From positions 4,222,001 through 4,286,000 of the forward strand of contig NZ_CP012643.1 in the NCBI RefSeq assembly GCF_001310085.1: 64,000 nucleotides of DNA. The letters are read 5' to 3'. Shown here piece by piece: positions 51,899 through 59,859 of this stretch (within the stretch, counting starts at the first letter, position 1; the number at the start of each line of letters is the position of its first letter). Below the pieces are notes generated by a model. That model was not told the DNA's origin, searched no databases, and saw only the letters and a program-made list of their open reading frames with translations. Source of the DNA: Rufibacter tibetensis (lineage in GTDB: Bacteria; Bacteroidota; Bacteroidia; Cytophagales; Hymenobacteraceae). Position numbers and translations under genes: made by a program.

Positions 51899-51962
51899 GG
51901 AAAGGCCCTGCTTTGCGCCTTATTTCTAAAATATGGGCGTAAAGCAGGGCCTTTCCCTTTTT
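51899..51962 (+). terminator. terminator of the ABC transporter operon
   Basis: GGAAAGGCCCTGCTTTGCGC (51899-51918) pairs with 51937-51956 with one G-T pair, then T-rich bases follow. It also lies at the end of the minus-strand genes on the other side, so it is likely bidirectional. Confidence 0.85.
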
Positions 51963-52083
51963 AGTACCCGAGTCCTAGTTTTTGGTAAATAAAGCTGAAA
52001 AGCCACACCGGGCCAATAAGCAGGAGTTGGAGGTTTTTCAGGAAGGAGAGCTTCTCACCTTCAGTCTTATGCCTATTTTCCAA
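51961..52083 (-). CDS. possible 40-residue membrane peptide overlapping the upstream gene
   Basis: A frame starting with TTG at 52083 (inside the last codons of the larger gene) reads MENRHKTEGEKLSFLKNLQL and then LLIGPVWLFSFIYQKLGLGY. A charged head is followed by one hydrophobic segment. Codon choice is like the core genes and the frame ends right at the terminator. The frame is also open upstream without an ATG, so the start is uncertain. It may be a small membrane protein co-transcribed with the larger one. Confidence 0.35.
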   Translation of the reverse strand: MENRHKTEGEKLSFLKNLQLLLIGPVWLFSFIYQKLGLGY

Positions 52084-53578
52084 AGTGAACGGAAACTTTA
52101 TGCAGGCTGCTTCCCCTGTAAAAAGTAGGGCAGGAGTAAAAGGGGCTTAACTCGTAGTTTTTGAAAAATGCATCGGCTTTCTTCTTACTCAGAAACCATT
52201 GCCTGTTTAGCACCGCTGCTTCTTTGGTGTAATCTGTAATTATTGCTTGATTACGTAAGTGGCCTTCTGCTATAACCTTTGTTAGTACCCTTGCTGGAGC
52301 TTCCGTTTCATGGGTGTTTTCTGGGTATCTGCCAAAATGGTAGAAGAAGTAAGTGTCAAACGCATTCTTATCATGGAGGATCAGAACTGAACCAGGGTGT
52401 TGCTGAATATAGTTTGAGACACAGGCGTGATTAGAAAAAGTGTACAGGTGATTTGGTATCACACCGAAACTGGTGTTCCAAATAAATAAGGCAATCCCGA
52501 AGAGGAACAGATTTCTGGACTTCTTAATGTTGAGGCAACTTGCTAACAGAACTACCAGAAAAGGTACCATCACCATAAACTCCGCATTGCCCACGGCATA
52601 CCAGGCAAACAGCACCTGTAAGGCTAAAATTACAGCATGTGTTCGGTAGAAAGTGGAGTGGTGGAGAATGTTCGTTCTTCTTCGCTGTAGTAGTTCTTTC
52701 AACAAGTACAGGACGAAACCTGCTGTAACTAACCCATTTATTATGTAAAATGGATGATGGGTCAATAGAAATGGAATACGGCCATGAACTTCAAAAAAGG
52801 TCCGGAAGAAGGAGATACCTGTCAGCAGAAAGTTTTTGTAGGTAATCGTAGTTTCTACTCCGCCTTTGTAAAAAGCACTGAAAACAAACCTGTGTGCCTC
52901 TGTTAACCGAATGTCTTGGTAGAACATCACTAAGCCATAAACAAGTGGTACCACCAGAGCCGGCAGAAGGAACCTGAAAGCAGAAGCCAATTTGCATTTA
53001 TCCGCCAGAAGGAAAAAGAAGAATAGCCCCAACCACCAGAAGAAATGTACCTGGTGGTACAAGCAGGCAATAGAAGCCCACCAGCCACTCCAAAAGATAA
53101 AAGTACCTTTCCCTAACTGAAGGTACCGCAGGGCATACAGGCTGCCTAAAGAGGAAAAGAACAGGGGAATAAGGTACGTCTCGTTTTCGGTGGCGTAGCG
53201 CATTGTGCCAAAAGAGGCACCGGCCACTAGCAGCAAGGCGGCCTGCACTTTCACGTCTTTCTGCAGTAGAGCTATCATGCGCCAAAGAACGAACAGGCTT
53301 GTCCCAGCAAAAAAACTGTTCAGAAGCTTTAGCAGAGGCAAGGGCATGATGTAGACTCCCAAACTTTGAAGCAGAGAATAGAATGCTAGCGCTGTGATGT
53401 TGTAAAGCAAATGGTGGGGCTTCCACAGGTCTACGCGCCACCGTACACTGGCGGCATAGTCATAGGCATCTGTGGTGGAGTTCTGAGTAGGCAAAAAAGC
53501 ATACATCAGAAAAAGAAACAGGATAACAGAAATAGGTAGAAGTCGGCTCTGAAGTAAAGAAGAAGTACGAAGCGCCAT
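52073..53578 (-). CDS. polytopic membrane protein (GT-C-like)
   Basis: The 501-residue protein has about eleven hydrophobic segments and starts MALRTSSLLQSRLLPISVIL. The first periplasmic loop (NSTTDAYDYAASVRWRVDLW followed by KPHHLLYN) carries an Asp-Ala-Tyr-Asp motif like the acidic pair of GT-C fold glycosyltransferases (DUF2723 or ArnT type). The tail loop at the C-terminus is soluble. A glycosyltransferase role with a lipid-linked sugar donor is a reasonable guess, not proven. No cell-envelope biosynthesis neighbours are seen. It is transcribed toward the ABC terminator. Confidence 0.6.
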   Translation of the reverse strand: MALRTSSLLQSRLLPISVILFLFLMYAFLPTQNSTTDAYDYAASVRWRVDLWKPHHLLYNITALAFYSLLQSLGVYIMPLPLLKLLNSFFAGTSLFVLWRMIALLQKDVKVQAALLLVAGASFGTMRYATENETYLIPLFFSSLGSLYALRYLQLGKGTFIFWSGWWASIACLYHQVHFFWWLGLFFFFLLADKCKLASAFRFLLPALVVPLVYGLVMFYQDIRLTEAHRFVFSAFYKGGVETTITYKNFLLTGISFFRTFFEVHGRIPFLLTHHPFYIINGLVTAGFVLYLLKELLQRRRTNILHHSTFYRTHAVILALQVLFAWYAVGNAEFMVMVPFLVVLLASCLNIKKSRNLFLFGIALFIWNTSFGVIPNHLYTFSNHACVSNYIQQHPGSVLILHDKNAFDTYFFYHFGRYPENTHETEAPARVLTKVIAEGHLRNQAIITDYTKEAAVLNRQWFLSKKKADAFFKNYELSPFYSCPTFYRGSSLHKVSVHFGK

Positions 53579-53830
53579 GAATCTAAGTAGCAGAAGTCTT
53601 CTGCCTATATCCTTTTACTTCTTAAAGGTATTCCTTTCTGCCGATATTTCTTTTCAGCCGCATAACCAAAGTCATTTAACTAAAGGTGAATGTAGCTACC
53701 GTTTAAGTGCCGTTATATGAAAAAGTCCTTCAAAAGGAACTCCACTCCAGAAAATAGGGCAAACGGACTGGTTTTTGCCTGCCATTATTCAAATGTTTAC
53801 TTTTAAATAGAATACACTTTCAAGGTACAT

Positions 53831-55993
53831 ATGAAGAAAACACCCATTGCCGTATCAACGCTTTTGCTGGCCTCGTTGCTAGTGGGCAGCTGTACGAAAA
53901 AAACCACGTCATCAACTTCTGGCACTGCAAATAGCACCATGATGCCCGGCGAAGCGGCCGCAGTAAAAAATCAGGAGAACATAAACGTAACCCAGGTTTC
54001 GCCACCGCAGGTAATCACCGAAGATCCAAAGTTCAAGTTTGTCACTGAGCAGTTCGCAGACCTGCGCATCTTAAGGTACCAGGTACCCGGTTTTGAAAAA
54101 CTAACGGCTAAACAGAAGGAGTTGCTGTACTACCTGTATGAGGCAGCCTTGTCGGGACGGGACATCATCTATGACCAGAACTACAAGCATAACCTGCGTA
54201 TCCGTCGCACCTTAGACGCTATTGTGCAGAACAAGCGCGACCCGTCTACCTCACCAGACTGGGAGAAGTTCATGGAGTACACCAAACGGGTATGGTTCGC
54301 GAATGGTATTCACCACCACTACTCGGCAAACAAGATGCTTCCGGAGTTTAGCCAGGAATTTTTGGCAGCCTCCATCAAGAAAGTGCCAGCAAATAAACTT
54401 CCGCTGGTAAAAGGCGAAAGTGTAGAGACTTTCATCAAATGGATTACGCCCATCTTGTTTGATCCTAAACTAGACGCCAAACAGGTGAACAAGGCAGCCG
54501 GTGAAGACTTAATTAAAACCTCAGCGGTGAACTTCTATGAAGGAGTAACCCAGAAAGAGGTGGAGGCCTTTTACGCCAAGAAGGACGTGAAGAATGATCC
54601 TCGTCCCGTCTCCAACGGGTTGAACTCCAAAGTGGTAAAGGAAAACGGACAGGTGGTGGAGAAAGTCTGGAAAGCAGACGGCATGTACGGTCCCGCCATT
54701 CAGCGCATCATTTTCTGGCTGGAGAAAGCAGTAACCGTGGCCGAGAACGACAAGCAACGCCTTGCCCTGCAGAAGCTGGTGGACTTTTACCGAACCGGTG
54801 ACCTGAAAACGTTTGATGAGTACAACATTGCCTGGGTGCAGGATGTAGACTCACAGATTGACGTGGTGAACGGCTTTATAGAGGTCTATGATGACCCCTT
54901 GGGGCTAAAGGGTTCTTATGAATCGGTAGTGTCTTTCCGGGATGAGGAAGCCACCAAACGGATAAAAGCCATTGGGGACCAGGCACAGTGGTTTGAGGAC
55001 AATTCGCCGTTGCTGCTGCAGCACAAGAAAAAGAACGTGGTGGGCATCACGGCCAAAGTGATCACCACGGTAGTGGAAGGTGGCGATGCAGCCCCGGCTA
55101 CACCCATCGGGATTAACTTGCCCAATGCCAACTGGATCCGGAAAGAGCACGGCTCTAAGTCGGTGAACCTGGGCAACATTGTGCACGCCTACAATGAGTC
55201 AGCCAATACGGGCGGAAGTGCTTTGTCTGAGTTTGCCTTCAACCAGGAAGAGATAGACCGGGCAAAGAAATACGGCTCCCTGGCCAGCGACCTCCACACA
55301 GACATGCACGAGGTGATCGGGCACGCCTCGGGGCAGATCAACCCGGGAGTGGACACGCCCAAGCAAACCCTGAAGAACTACGCCAGCACCATGGAAGAAG
55401 GCCGGGCCGATCTTGTGGCGTTGTACTATGTCATGGACCCTAAGTTGGTGCAAATAGGCGTAATGCCTTCTCTGGAAGCTGGGAAAGCTGAATATGATGC
55501 TTACATCCGGAACGGCCTAATGACCCAGTTGGCTCGTCTGGCTCCCGGCGAAAAAATTGAGGAAGACCACATGCGCAACCGGCAGATGGTGGCTGCCTGG
55601 GCTTATGAGAAAGGGAAAAAAGACAATGTCATAGAGCGGATAACCCGAGAGGGCAAAACCTACTTTAAGGTGAATGACTATGCCAAGCTTCGGGAGCTCT
55701 TTGGGCAACTGTTACGCGAAACTCAACGCATCACCTCAGAAGGTGATTTTAAAGCCGCTGAGAAGCTGGTAGAGACGTACGGCGTGAAAGTAGATCAAGC
55801 CTTGCATAAAGAAGTACTGCAGCGGTACAGCAAGCTTAACATAGCACCTTACAACGGGTTCATTCAGCCAAAGCTAACACCGGTGGTGAAAGACGGGAAG
55901 ATTGTAGATGTGTTGTTGGTGTACCCAGACAACTTTACGCAGCAGATGCTGGAGTACGGCGAAGTGTACAACACGCTTCCGCATTATAACTAA
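53831..55993 (+). CDS. dipeptidyl-peptidase III family (M49) lipoprotein
   Basis: The 720-residue protein is a lipoprotein (MKKTPIAVSTLLLASLLVGS, lipobox Cys in VGSC). The zinc site is HEVIGH (HExxGH, near 493) and the second motif is MEEGRADLVALYYVM, which gives the third ligand. Both are diagnostic of family M49. DPP III removes dipeptides from the N-terminus of peptides; in Bacteroidota such proteins are sometimes misnamed dihydrofolate reductase. It should be attached to the outer or inner membrane, facing the periplasm. It has its own strong terminator. Confidence 0.88.
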   Translation: MKKTPIAVSTLLLASLLVGSCTKKTTSSTSGTANSTMMPGEAAAVKNQENINVTQVSPPQVITEDPKFKFVTEQFADLRILRYQVPGFEKLTAKQKELLYYLYEAALSGRDIIYDQNYKHNLRIRRTLDAIVQNKRDPSTSPDWEKFMEYTKRVWFANGIHHHYSANKMLPEFSQEFLAASIKKVPANKLPLVKGESVETFIKWITPILFDPKLDAKQVNKAAGEDLIKTSAVNFYEGVTQKEVEAFYAKKDVKNDPRPVSNGLNSKVVKENGQVVEKVWKADGMYGPAIQRIIFWLEKAVTVAENDKQRLALQKLVDFYRTGDLKTFDEYNIAWVQDVDSQIDVVNGFIEVYDDPLGLKGSYESVVSFRDEEATKRIKAIGDQAQWFEDNSPLLLQHKKKNVVGITAKVITTVVEGGDAAPATPIGINLPNANWIRKEHGSKSVNLGNIVHAYNESANTGGSALSEFAFNQEEIDRAKKYGSLASDLHTDMHEVIGHASGQINPGVDTPKQTLKNYASTMEEGRADLVALYYVMDPKLVQIGVMPSLEAGKAEYDAYIRNGLMTQLARLAPGEKIEEDHMRNRQMVAAWAYEKGKKDNVIERITREGKTYFKVNDYAKLRELFGQLLRETQRITSEGDFKAAEKLVETYGVKVDQALHKEVLQRYSKLNIAPYNGFIQPKLTPVVKDGKIVDVLLVYPDNFTQQMLEYGEVYNTLPHYN

Positions 55994-56019
55994 TCAAGGG
56001 TTTTCAGCTTCTTTTTCAG

Positions 56020-56083
56020 AAAACACCTCTAAAACAGAAAATGCCTGAGCTATGTCAGGCATTTTCTGTTTTAGAGGTGTTTT
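56020..56083. terminator. 29-bp perfect stem terminator between convergent genes
   Basis: The left arm 56020-56048 (AAAACACCTCTAAAACAGAA, then AATGCCTGA) pairs perfectly with 56055-56083 around a 6-base loop. It ends the M49 gene and the DinB gene. It contains the core of the dispersed motif. Confidence 0.85.
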
Positions 56084-56087
56084 GGTT

Positions 56088-56636
56088 TCAATGAATAGGA
56101 TTGGTCACGTTCTGATGAACCTTCCCGGCCAGCAGAACTTTGGAGGTAACCAATAGCTGACCTACGTGCCGTTGCGTGTGTTCAGCAGCATGGAAGAGAA
56201 GACCTAGTACAGTAGAAGGTATTTGGGACCGGCCCACGCCTCTGGTCTCTAAAAGGGTTTGTTCATCTGTAAATTTTATTTGCTCCAAGGCTTTGTCCAC
56301 CTGAAATGCAAATGATTTAACTAACGTATGTACCGTTGTGCCACCGGCTGGAGGAGCGCCTTCACTCTTAAGATAGGAGAGAGCCTCCGGAGACAATTGC
56401 TCCCCTCGGGCATAAGTAAACAAACGGTCCAAAACACCTGTGAGGTGCTGAAGGTGAAATCCCACCGATGCTAACCCTGCCGGCTTTTCCCAAAGGAGGT
56501 CTTCAGGAAATGTTATTAGGTAGTGTTCCACTTCTTCGCGGGCCTGCAACAAAGCATGGGCAACAGGTTGCAGCAGCGGCGGAACGCCAGGGAGGGGACC
56601 TCTTAGCCAGACTTCCAGTTTCTCTTCTTTTTCCAT
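56088..56636 (-). CDS. DinB family protein
   Basis: The 182-residue protein has the DinB four-helix-bundle pattern: a first helix (QPVAHALLQAREEVEHYLIT, then FPEDLLWEKP), a His in GLASVGFHLQHLTGVLDRL near 60, and HAAEHTQRHVGQLL near 150. The three His are the usual metal site. DinB members include damage-inducible proteins and bacillithiol or mycothiol transferases; most are uncharacterised. It lies between two terminators, so it is monocistronic. Confidence 0.85.
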   Translation of the reverse strand: MEKEEKLEVWLRGPLPGVPPLLQPVAHALLQAREEVEHYLITFPEDLLWEKPAGLASVGFHLQHLTGVLDRLFTYARGEQLSPEALSYLKSEGAPPAGGTTVHTLVKSFAFQVDKALEQIKFTDEQTLLETRGVGRSQIPSTVLGLLFHAAEHTQRHVGQLLVTSKVLLAGKVHQNVTNPIH

Positions 56637-56662
56637 GGTTTCTCTAAAACGACTCTAAAATA

Positions 56663-56692
56663 AAAAAGCCCGGTCAATTGACCGGGCTTTTT
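56663..56692. terminator. terminator of the ompA gene
   Basis: AAAAAGCCCGGTCAA (56663-56677) and TTGACCGGGCTTTTT (56678-56692) form a perfect palindrome with terminal A and T runs. It lies 21 bases from the OmpA stop codon and upstream of the DinB start. Confidence 0.85.
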
Positions 56693-56713
56693 CTATTCTT
56701 GCTCTTTTATCCG

Positions 56714-58207
56714 TTACTGGATGAAGAGGCGGAACTCAGCACGACGGTTTCTGGCTCGTCCTGCGTTCGTGGTATTTGGTGCTACTGGTCTTTCTTCCCC
56801 GAAACCTTCGGTGATGATACGGTCAGAAGCTACTCCTTTGGTGTTGGTCAAGTATGACTTGGCAGCGTCAGCTCTACGAACTGAAAGCTCCTGGTTGTAC
56901 TCGTTAGAACCAATGTGGTCAGCGTGTCCAGAGATACGCAAGTTGTAGTGCGGATATTTAGACAACATAGTAGACATTCTGTCTAGAGTAGGGTAAGAAG
57001 TTCTCTTCAGAACAGCTCTGTTGAACTCAAACTCAATTTTAGGAACGCGGGCCATATACGTGCTGTCTTCCACATCTAAGCCAGGGCAACCCATGTTAGC
57101 GGCAGAACCGGCAACATCTGGGCAACGGTCAACATCATCGTTTACACCGTCAGAATCACGGTCAACAACTACTGGACATCCGCTGGCATCTACACGAGTA
57201 CCGGCTGGTGTGTTAGGGCAAGTGTCGTTTTTGTCAGCAACACCGTCACCGTCTGCATCTGGACAACCTCTGGTTGCAACCGGACCAGCTTGGTCTGGGC
57301 ACTCATCTTCTGAGTCACGAACACCGTCACCGTCTTTATCTGGGCAACCTTCTAAAGCGGCAGTACCGGCTTCAGTAGGGCATTTGTCTTGGTAATCTGG
57401 AACACCGTCACCATCACCGTCAAGTGGGCAACCAGTTTTGTCTACTTGTACGCCAGCTGGAGTGTCTGGGCATTTGTCACGACGGTCAGAAACACCATCA
57501 CCATCAGTATCAGTTGCTTTTCCTAAACCAAAGGTCAAACCAAACTGGTGCTGCAGGTAGCGGTCGTTTAACTCATCAGAATCCTGAGGAGAGATACCGT
57601 CCAACATGTTGGTAGTAGGGTAGTTTAAGGTAGTCTGCGCGAACAGGCTGATTCCTTCGGTGATTTTGAACCCGATACCGGCACCACCAAAGTAGTTCAT
57701 GCGAAGTTGACCTTCGTCATATTTGAACTCGTTGGTTCCACCTGGTCTGGCTACTGGAAGATATGCTTCCACGCTGGCGTAATGCGCTCCAAGACCACCA
57801 ATCAGGTATGGCTGTAGAAAAGCAGTTTCGCTCAGGATCTTGCCGTTGTTCAGTTTCAACTTCAAGCCCAGGTTGGCAGTTCCTACTTCGTTGTCAAATC
57901 TGCCCGGACCAAAACCAGTTCTGTTGTAAGTAACTGTGCCTGATTCCTGCTTCATGTTGAAGTAGTTCAACTGCAACGCCACATCAAAAGACGGAGACAA
58001 GAATCTGTTGATGCCTAATCCACCCCCCCAGGTAGAATTACTCATGTCCCAGATATCGTTCCGAATGTTTGTGCGAGCTTGTATTGCGTTGGCGTAGATG
58101 GAGAGTCCCCAAGGCCTGTCTGCCGATTGGGCCTTTGTTTCTGATGGAGCCACCATAGACAGCAGCATCGCGCTGAGTACAGAAGCCTTAAGTAAGGTTT
58201 TTTTCAT
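56714..58207 (-). CDS. OmpA family outer-membrane protein with thrombospondin type 3 repeats
   Basis: The 497-residue protein has a signal peptide (ending TKAQ). Residues 28-230 form an OmpA-like barrel. Five to six thrombospondin type 3 calcium-binding repeats follow (about 235-370), such as DTDGDGVSDRRDKCPDTPAG. Residues 380-497 form the OmpA C-terminal peptidoglycan-binding domain with FNRAVLKRTSYPTLDRMS, LRISGHADHIGSNEYNQELS and RADAAKSYLTNTKGVASDRI. It anchors the outer membrane to the wall. The design (barrel - TSP3 - OmpA_C) is typical of the major OmpA-like proteins of Bacteroidota. Confidence 0.93.
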   Translation of the reverse strand: MKKTLLKASVLSAMLLSMVAPSETKAQSADRPWGLSIYANAIQARTNIRNDIWDMSNSTWGGGLGINRFLSPSFDVALQLNYFNMKQESGTVTYNRTGFGPGRFDNEVGTANLGLKLKLNNGKILSETAFLQPYLIGGLGAHYASVEAYLPVARPGGTNEFKYDEGQLRMNYFGGAGIGFKITEGISLFAQTTLNYPTTNMLDGISPQDSDELNDRYLQHQFGLTFGLGKATDTDGDGVSDRRDKCPDTPAGVQVDKTGCPLDGDGDGVPDYQDKCPTEAGTAALEGCPDKDGDGVRDSEDECPDQAGPVATRGCPDADGDGVADKNDTCPNTPAGTRVDASGCPVVVDRDSDGVNDDVDRCPDVAGSAANMGCPGLDVEDSTYMARVPKIEFEFNRAVLKRTSYPTLDRMSTMLSKYPHYNLRISGHADHIGSNEYNQELSVRRADAAKSYLTNTKGVASDRIITEGFGEERPVAPNTTNAGRARNRRAEFRLFIQ

Positions 58208-58432
58208 AGTTTTAAAGAGTTGTAATATAGTATTCTGGGCATATTTACCTCATTTTTGATAAAATGTTGCCTTTTGCCCTAAAAAAGAAATCCTAAAATT
58301 TGTTAAGTTATTATATATGAGACGTTTAATTTTTATAAAAGTTAAATTTATTATGCCTTTTTGTACTTATTCCTTTTAAATGTGAGGATCGGGAATTTCA
58401 TAAAAATGGAGATTTTATTAGAGAAGTTATAA
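58208..58432. other. AT-rich upstream region of ompA
   Basis: This is the promoter side of the OmpA gene. No exact TAnnTTTG box was seen; no gene is present. Confidence 0.35.
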
Positions 58433-58462
58433 AAAAAGGAGGGTTGTAATGCCCTCCTTTTT
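58433..58462 (-). terminator. terminator of ychF
   Basis: AAAAAGGAGGG (58433-58443) pairs with CCCTCCTTTTT (58452-58462). The T run serves the minus-strand YchF gene that ends at 58481. Confidence 0.8.
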
Positions 58463-58480
58463 CTAACAATTTATCTATTC

Positions 58481-59578
58481 TTACACATTGAATCTAAAGT
58501 GCATGATATCACCGTCTTGCACAACGTAATCTTTTCCTTCCAATGCCATTTTACCGGCTTCCTTGATTTTAGCTTCAGTTTTGTACTCCACGTAATCTTT
58601 GAGCTTGATTACTTCAGCTCTGATGAAGCCTTTTTCAAAGTCAGTATGAATGACACCGGCGGCCTGTGGTGCTTTCCAACCTTTCCGGATGGTCCAGGCA
58701 CGAACTTCTTTTGGTCCGGCGGTGAAATAAGTAACCAGGTCAAGTAAAGCATAGGAAGCTCTGATCAACTGGTTCAAGCCAGACTCTTTTAAGCCGTACT
58801 CGCCCAGAAACATTTCCTTTTCTTCTGGCTCTGTGAAATCAGCGATTTGCTCTTCTATGGCGGCAGAAATCACTACTACCTGGGCCTTCTCGTCTTTCAC
58901 GTGATCTTTCAGCGCATCTAAGAACTTGTTGCCAGTCAGGATAGATTCTTCATCAACGTTGGCCACATAGATCACTGGCTTAATGGTCAGCAACTGCAAG
59001 TCTTCTACAGACTCCAGGTCTTCTTCAGAATAGTCAAGGGAGCGGGCGTTCTTGCCGCTTTCCAGGTGTTCTTTGAAGCGTTGCAATGAGGCAAACTCTT
59101 TTTTAGCCTTGGCATCACCAGACTTGGCGGTACGCTCCACCTTGGCAATCTTCTTGTCAATGGACTCCAGGTCTTTCAGCTGAAGCTCAGTGTCAATTAC
59201 GTCTTTGTCAAACACGGGGTCAACACCGCCCGCCACGTGTACAATGTTAGGGTCGTCAAAGCATCGGATCACGTGGATGATGGCATCTACCTCCCTAATG
59301 TTGGCCAGGAACTTGTTGCCTAAGCCTTCGCCTTTACTGGCGCCTTTCACCAAACCGGCAATGTCTACAAACTCCATGACGGTAGGGAGCACACGCTCTG
59401 GTTTCACCAACTCTTCCAGCGTCTTCAAGCGTTCATCTGGCACGGTGATGACACCCACGTTGGGTTCAATAGTACAGAAAGGGTAGTTAGCCGATTCGGC
59501 TTTGGCATTTGACAAGGCATTGAACAGCGTAGATTTACCTACGTTTGGCAAACCCACTATTCCACAACGAAGTCCCAT
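58481..59578 (-). CDS. ychF: ribosome-associated ATPase YchF
   Basis: The 365-residue protein is the universal Obg-related ATPase. It begins MGLRCGIVGLPNVGKSTLFN (P-loop) and has NYPFCTIEPNVG, DIAGLVKGASKGEGLGNKFL, IIHVIRCFDDPN and, in the G4 position, IYVANVDEES (NxxE form that favours ATP). The C-terminal TGS domain spans about 280-365 (DLVTYFTAGPKEVRAWTIRK). YchF binds ribosomes and modulates the oxidative-stress response. A TATATTTG promoter lies upstream at 59666-59673. Confidence 0.95.
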   Translation of the reverse strand: MGLRCGIVGLPNVGKSTLFNALSNAKAESANYPFCTIEPNVGVITVPDERLKTLEELVKPERVLPTVMEFVDIAGLVKGASKGEGLGNKFLANIREVDAIIHVIRCFDDPNIVHVAGGVDPVFDKDVIDTELQLKDLESIDKKIAKVERTAKSGDAKAKKEFASLQRFKEHLESGKNARSLDYSEEDLESVEDLQLLTIKPVIYVANVDEESILTGNKFLDALKDHVKDEKAQVVVISAAIEEQIADFTEPEEKEMFLGEYGLKESGLNQLIRASYALLDLVTYFTAGPKEVRAWTIRKGWKAPQAAGVIHTDFEKGFIRAEVIKLKDYVEYKTEAKIKEAGKMALEGKDYVVQDGDIMHFRFNV

Positions 59579-59665
59579 ATTAATAAGGTTGGTCTAAATT
59601 CAAGGTTGATGTATCTGCTTCTGGTCCGATATAATATACCTAAGACTCTTTTTTAGAAGCGGGTG

Positions 59666-59673
59666 CAAATATA
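59666..59673 (-). promoter_or_regulatory. candidate -7 element of ychF (TATATTTG)
   Basis: TATATTTG on the minus strand matches TAnnTTTG and lies 88 bases upstream of the ychF start. The leader in between holds no clear hairpin. Confidence 0.5.
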
Positions 59674-59803
59674 CAGATTCCTTACCGGTCTACCGCCATA
59701 TTAGTAAAAGCCTTCAGACGCAGGCTGGAAGCGCCAATTTAAAAAGGTATTTTTTGTTGATTTTTGGAAAAGCAGTCCCAAAACAATTAAAAGCCGAAAT
59801 GAA

Positions 59804-59833
59804 AAGCGGCTGCTCTATCAAGAACAGCCGCTT
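59804..59833 (-). terminator. terminator of the tricorn-type protease gene
   Basis: AAGCGGCTG (59804-59812) pairs with CAGCCGCTT (59825-59833), with inner TCT/AGA pairs. On the minus strand the run of T following the stem is short. Confidence 0.6.
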
Positions 59834-59859
59834 AAAATAGGATAGACTTACTTAATTAC

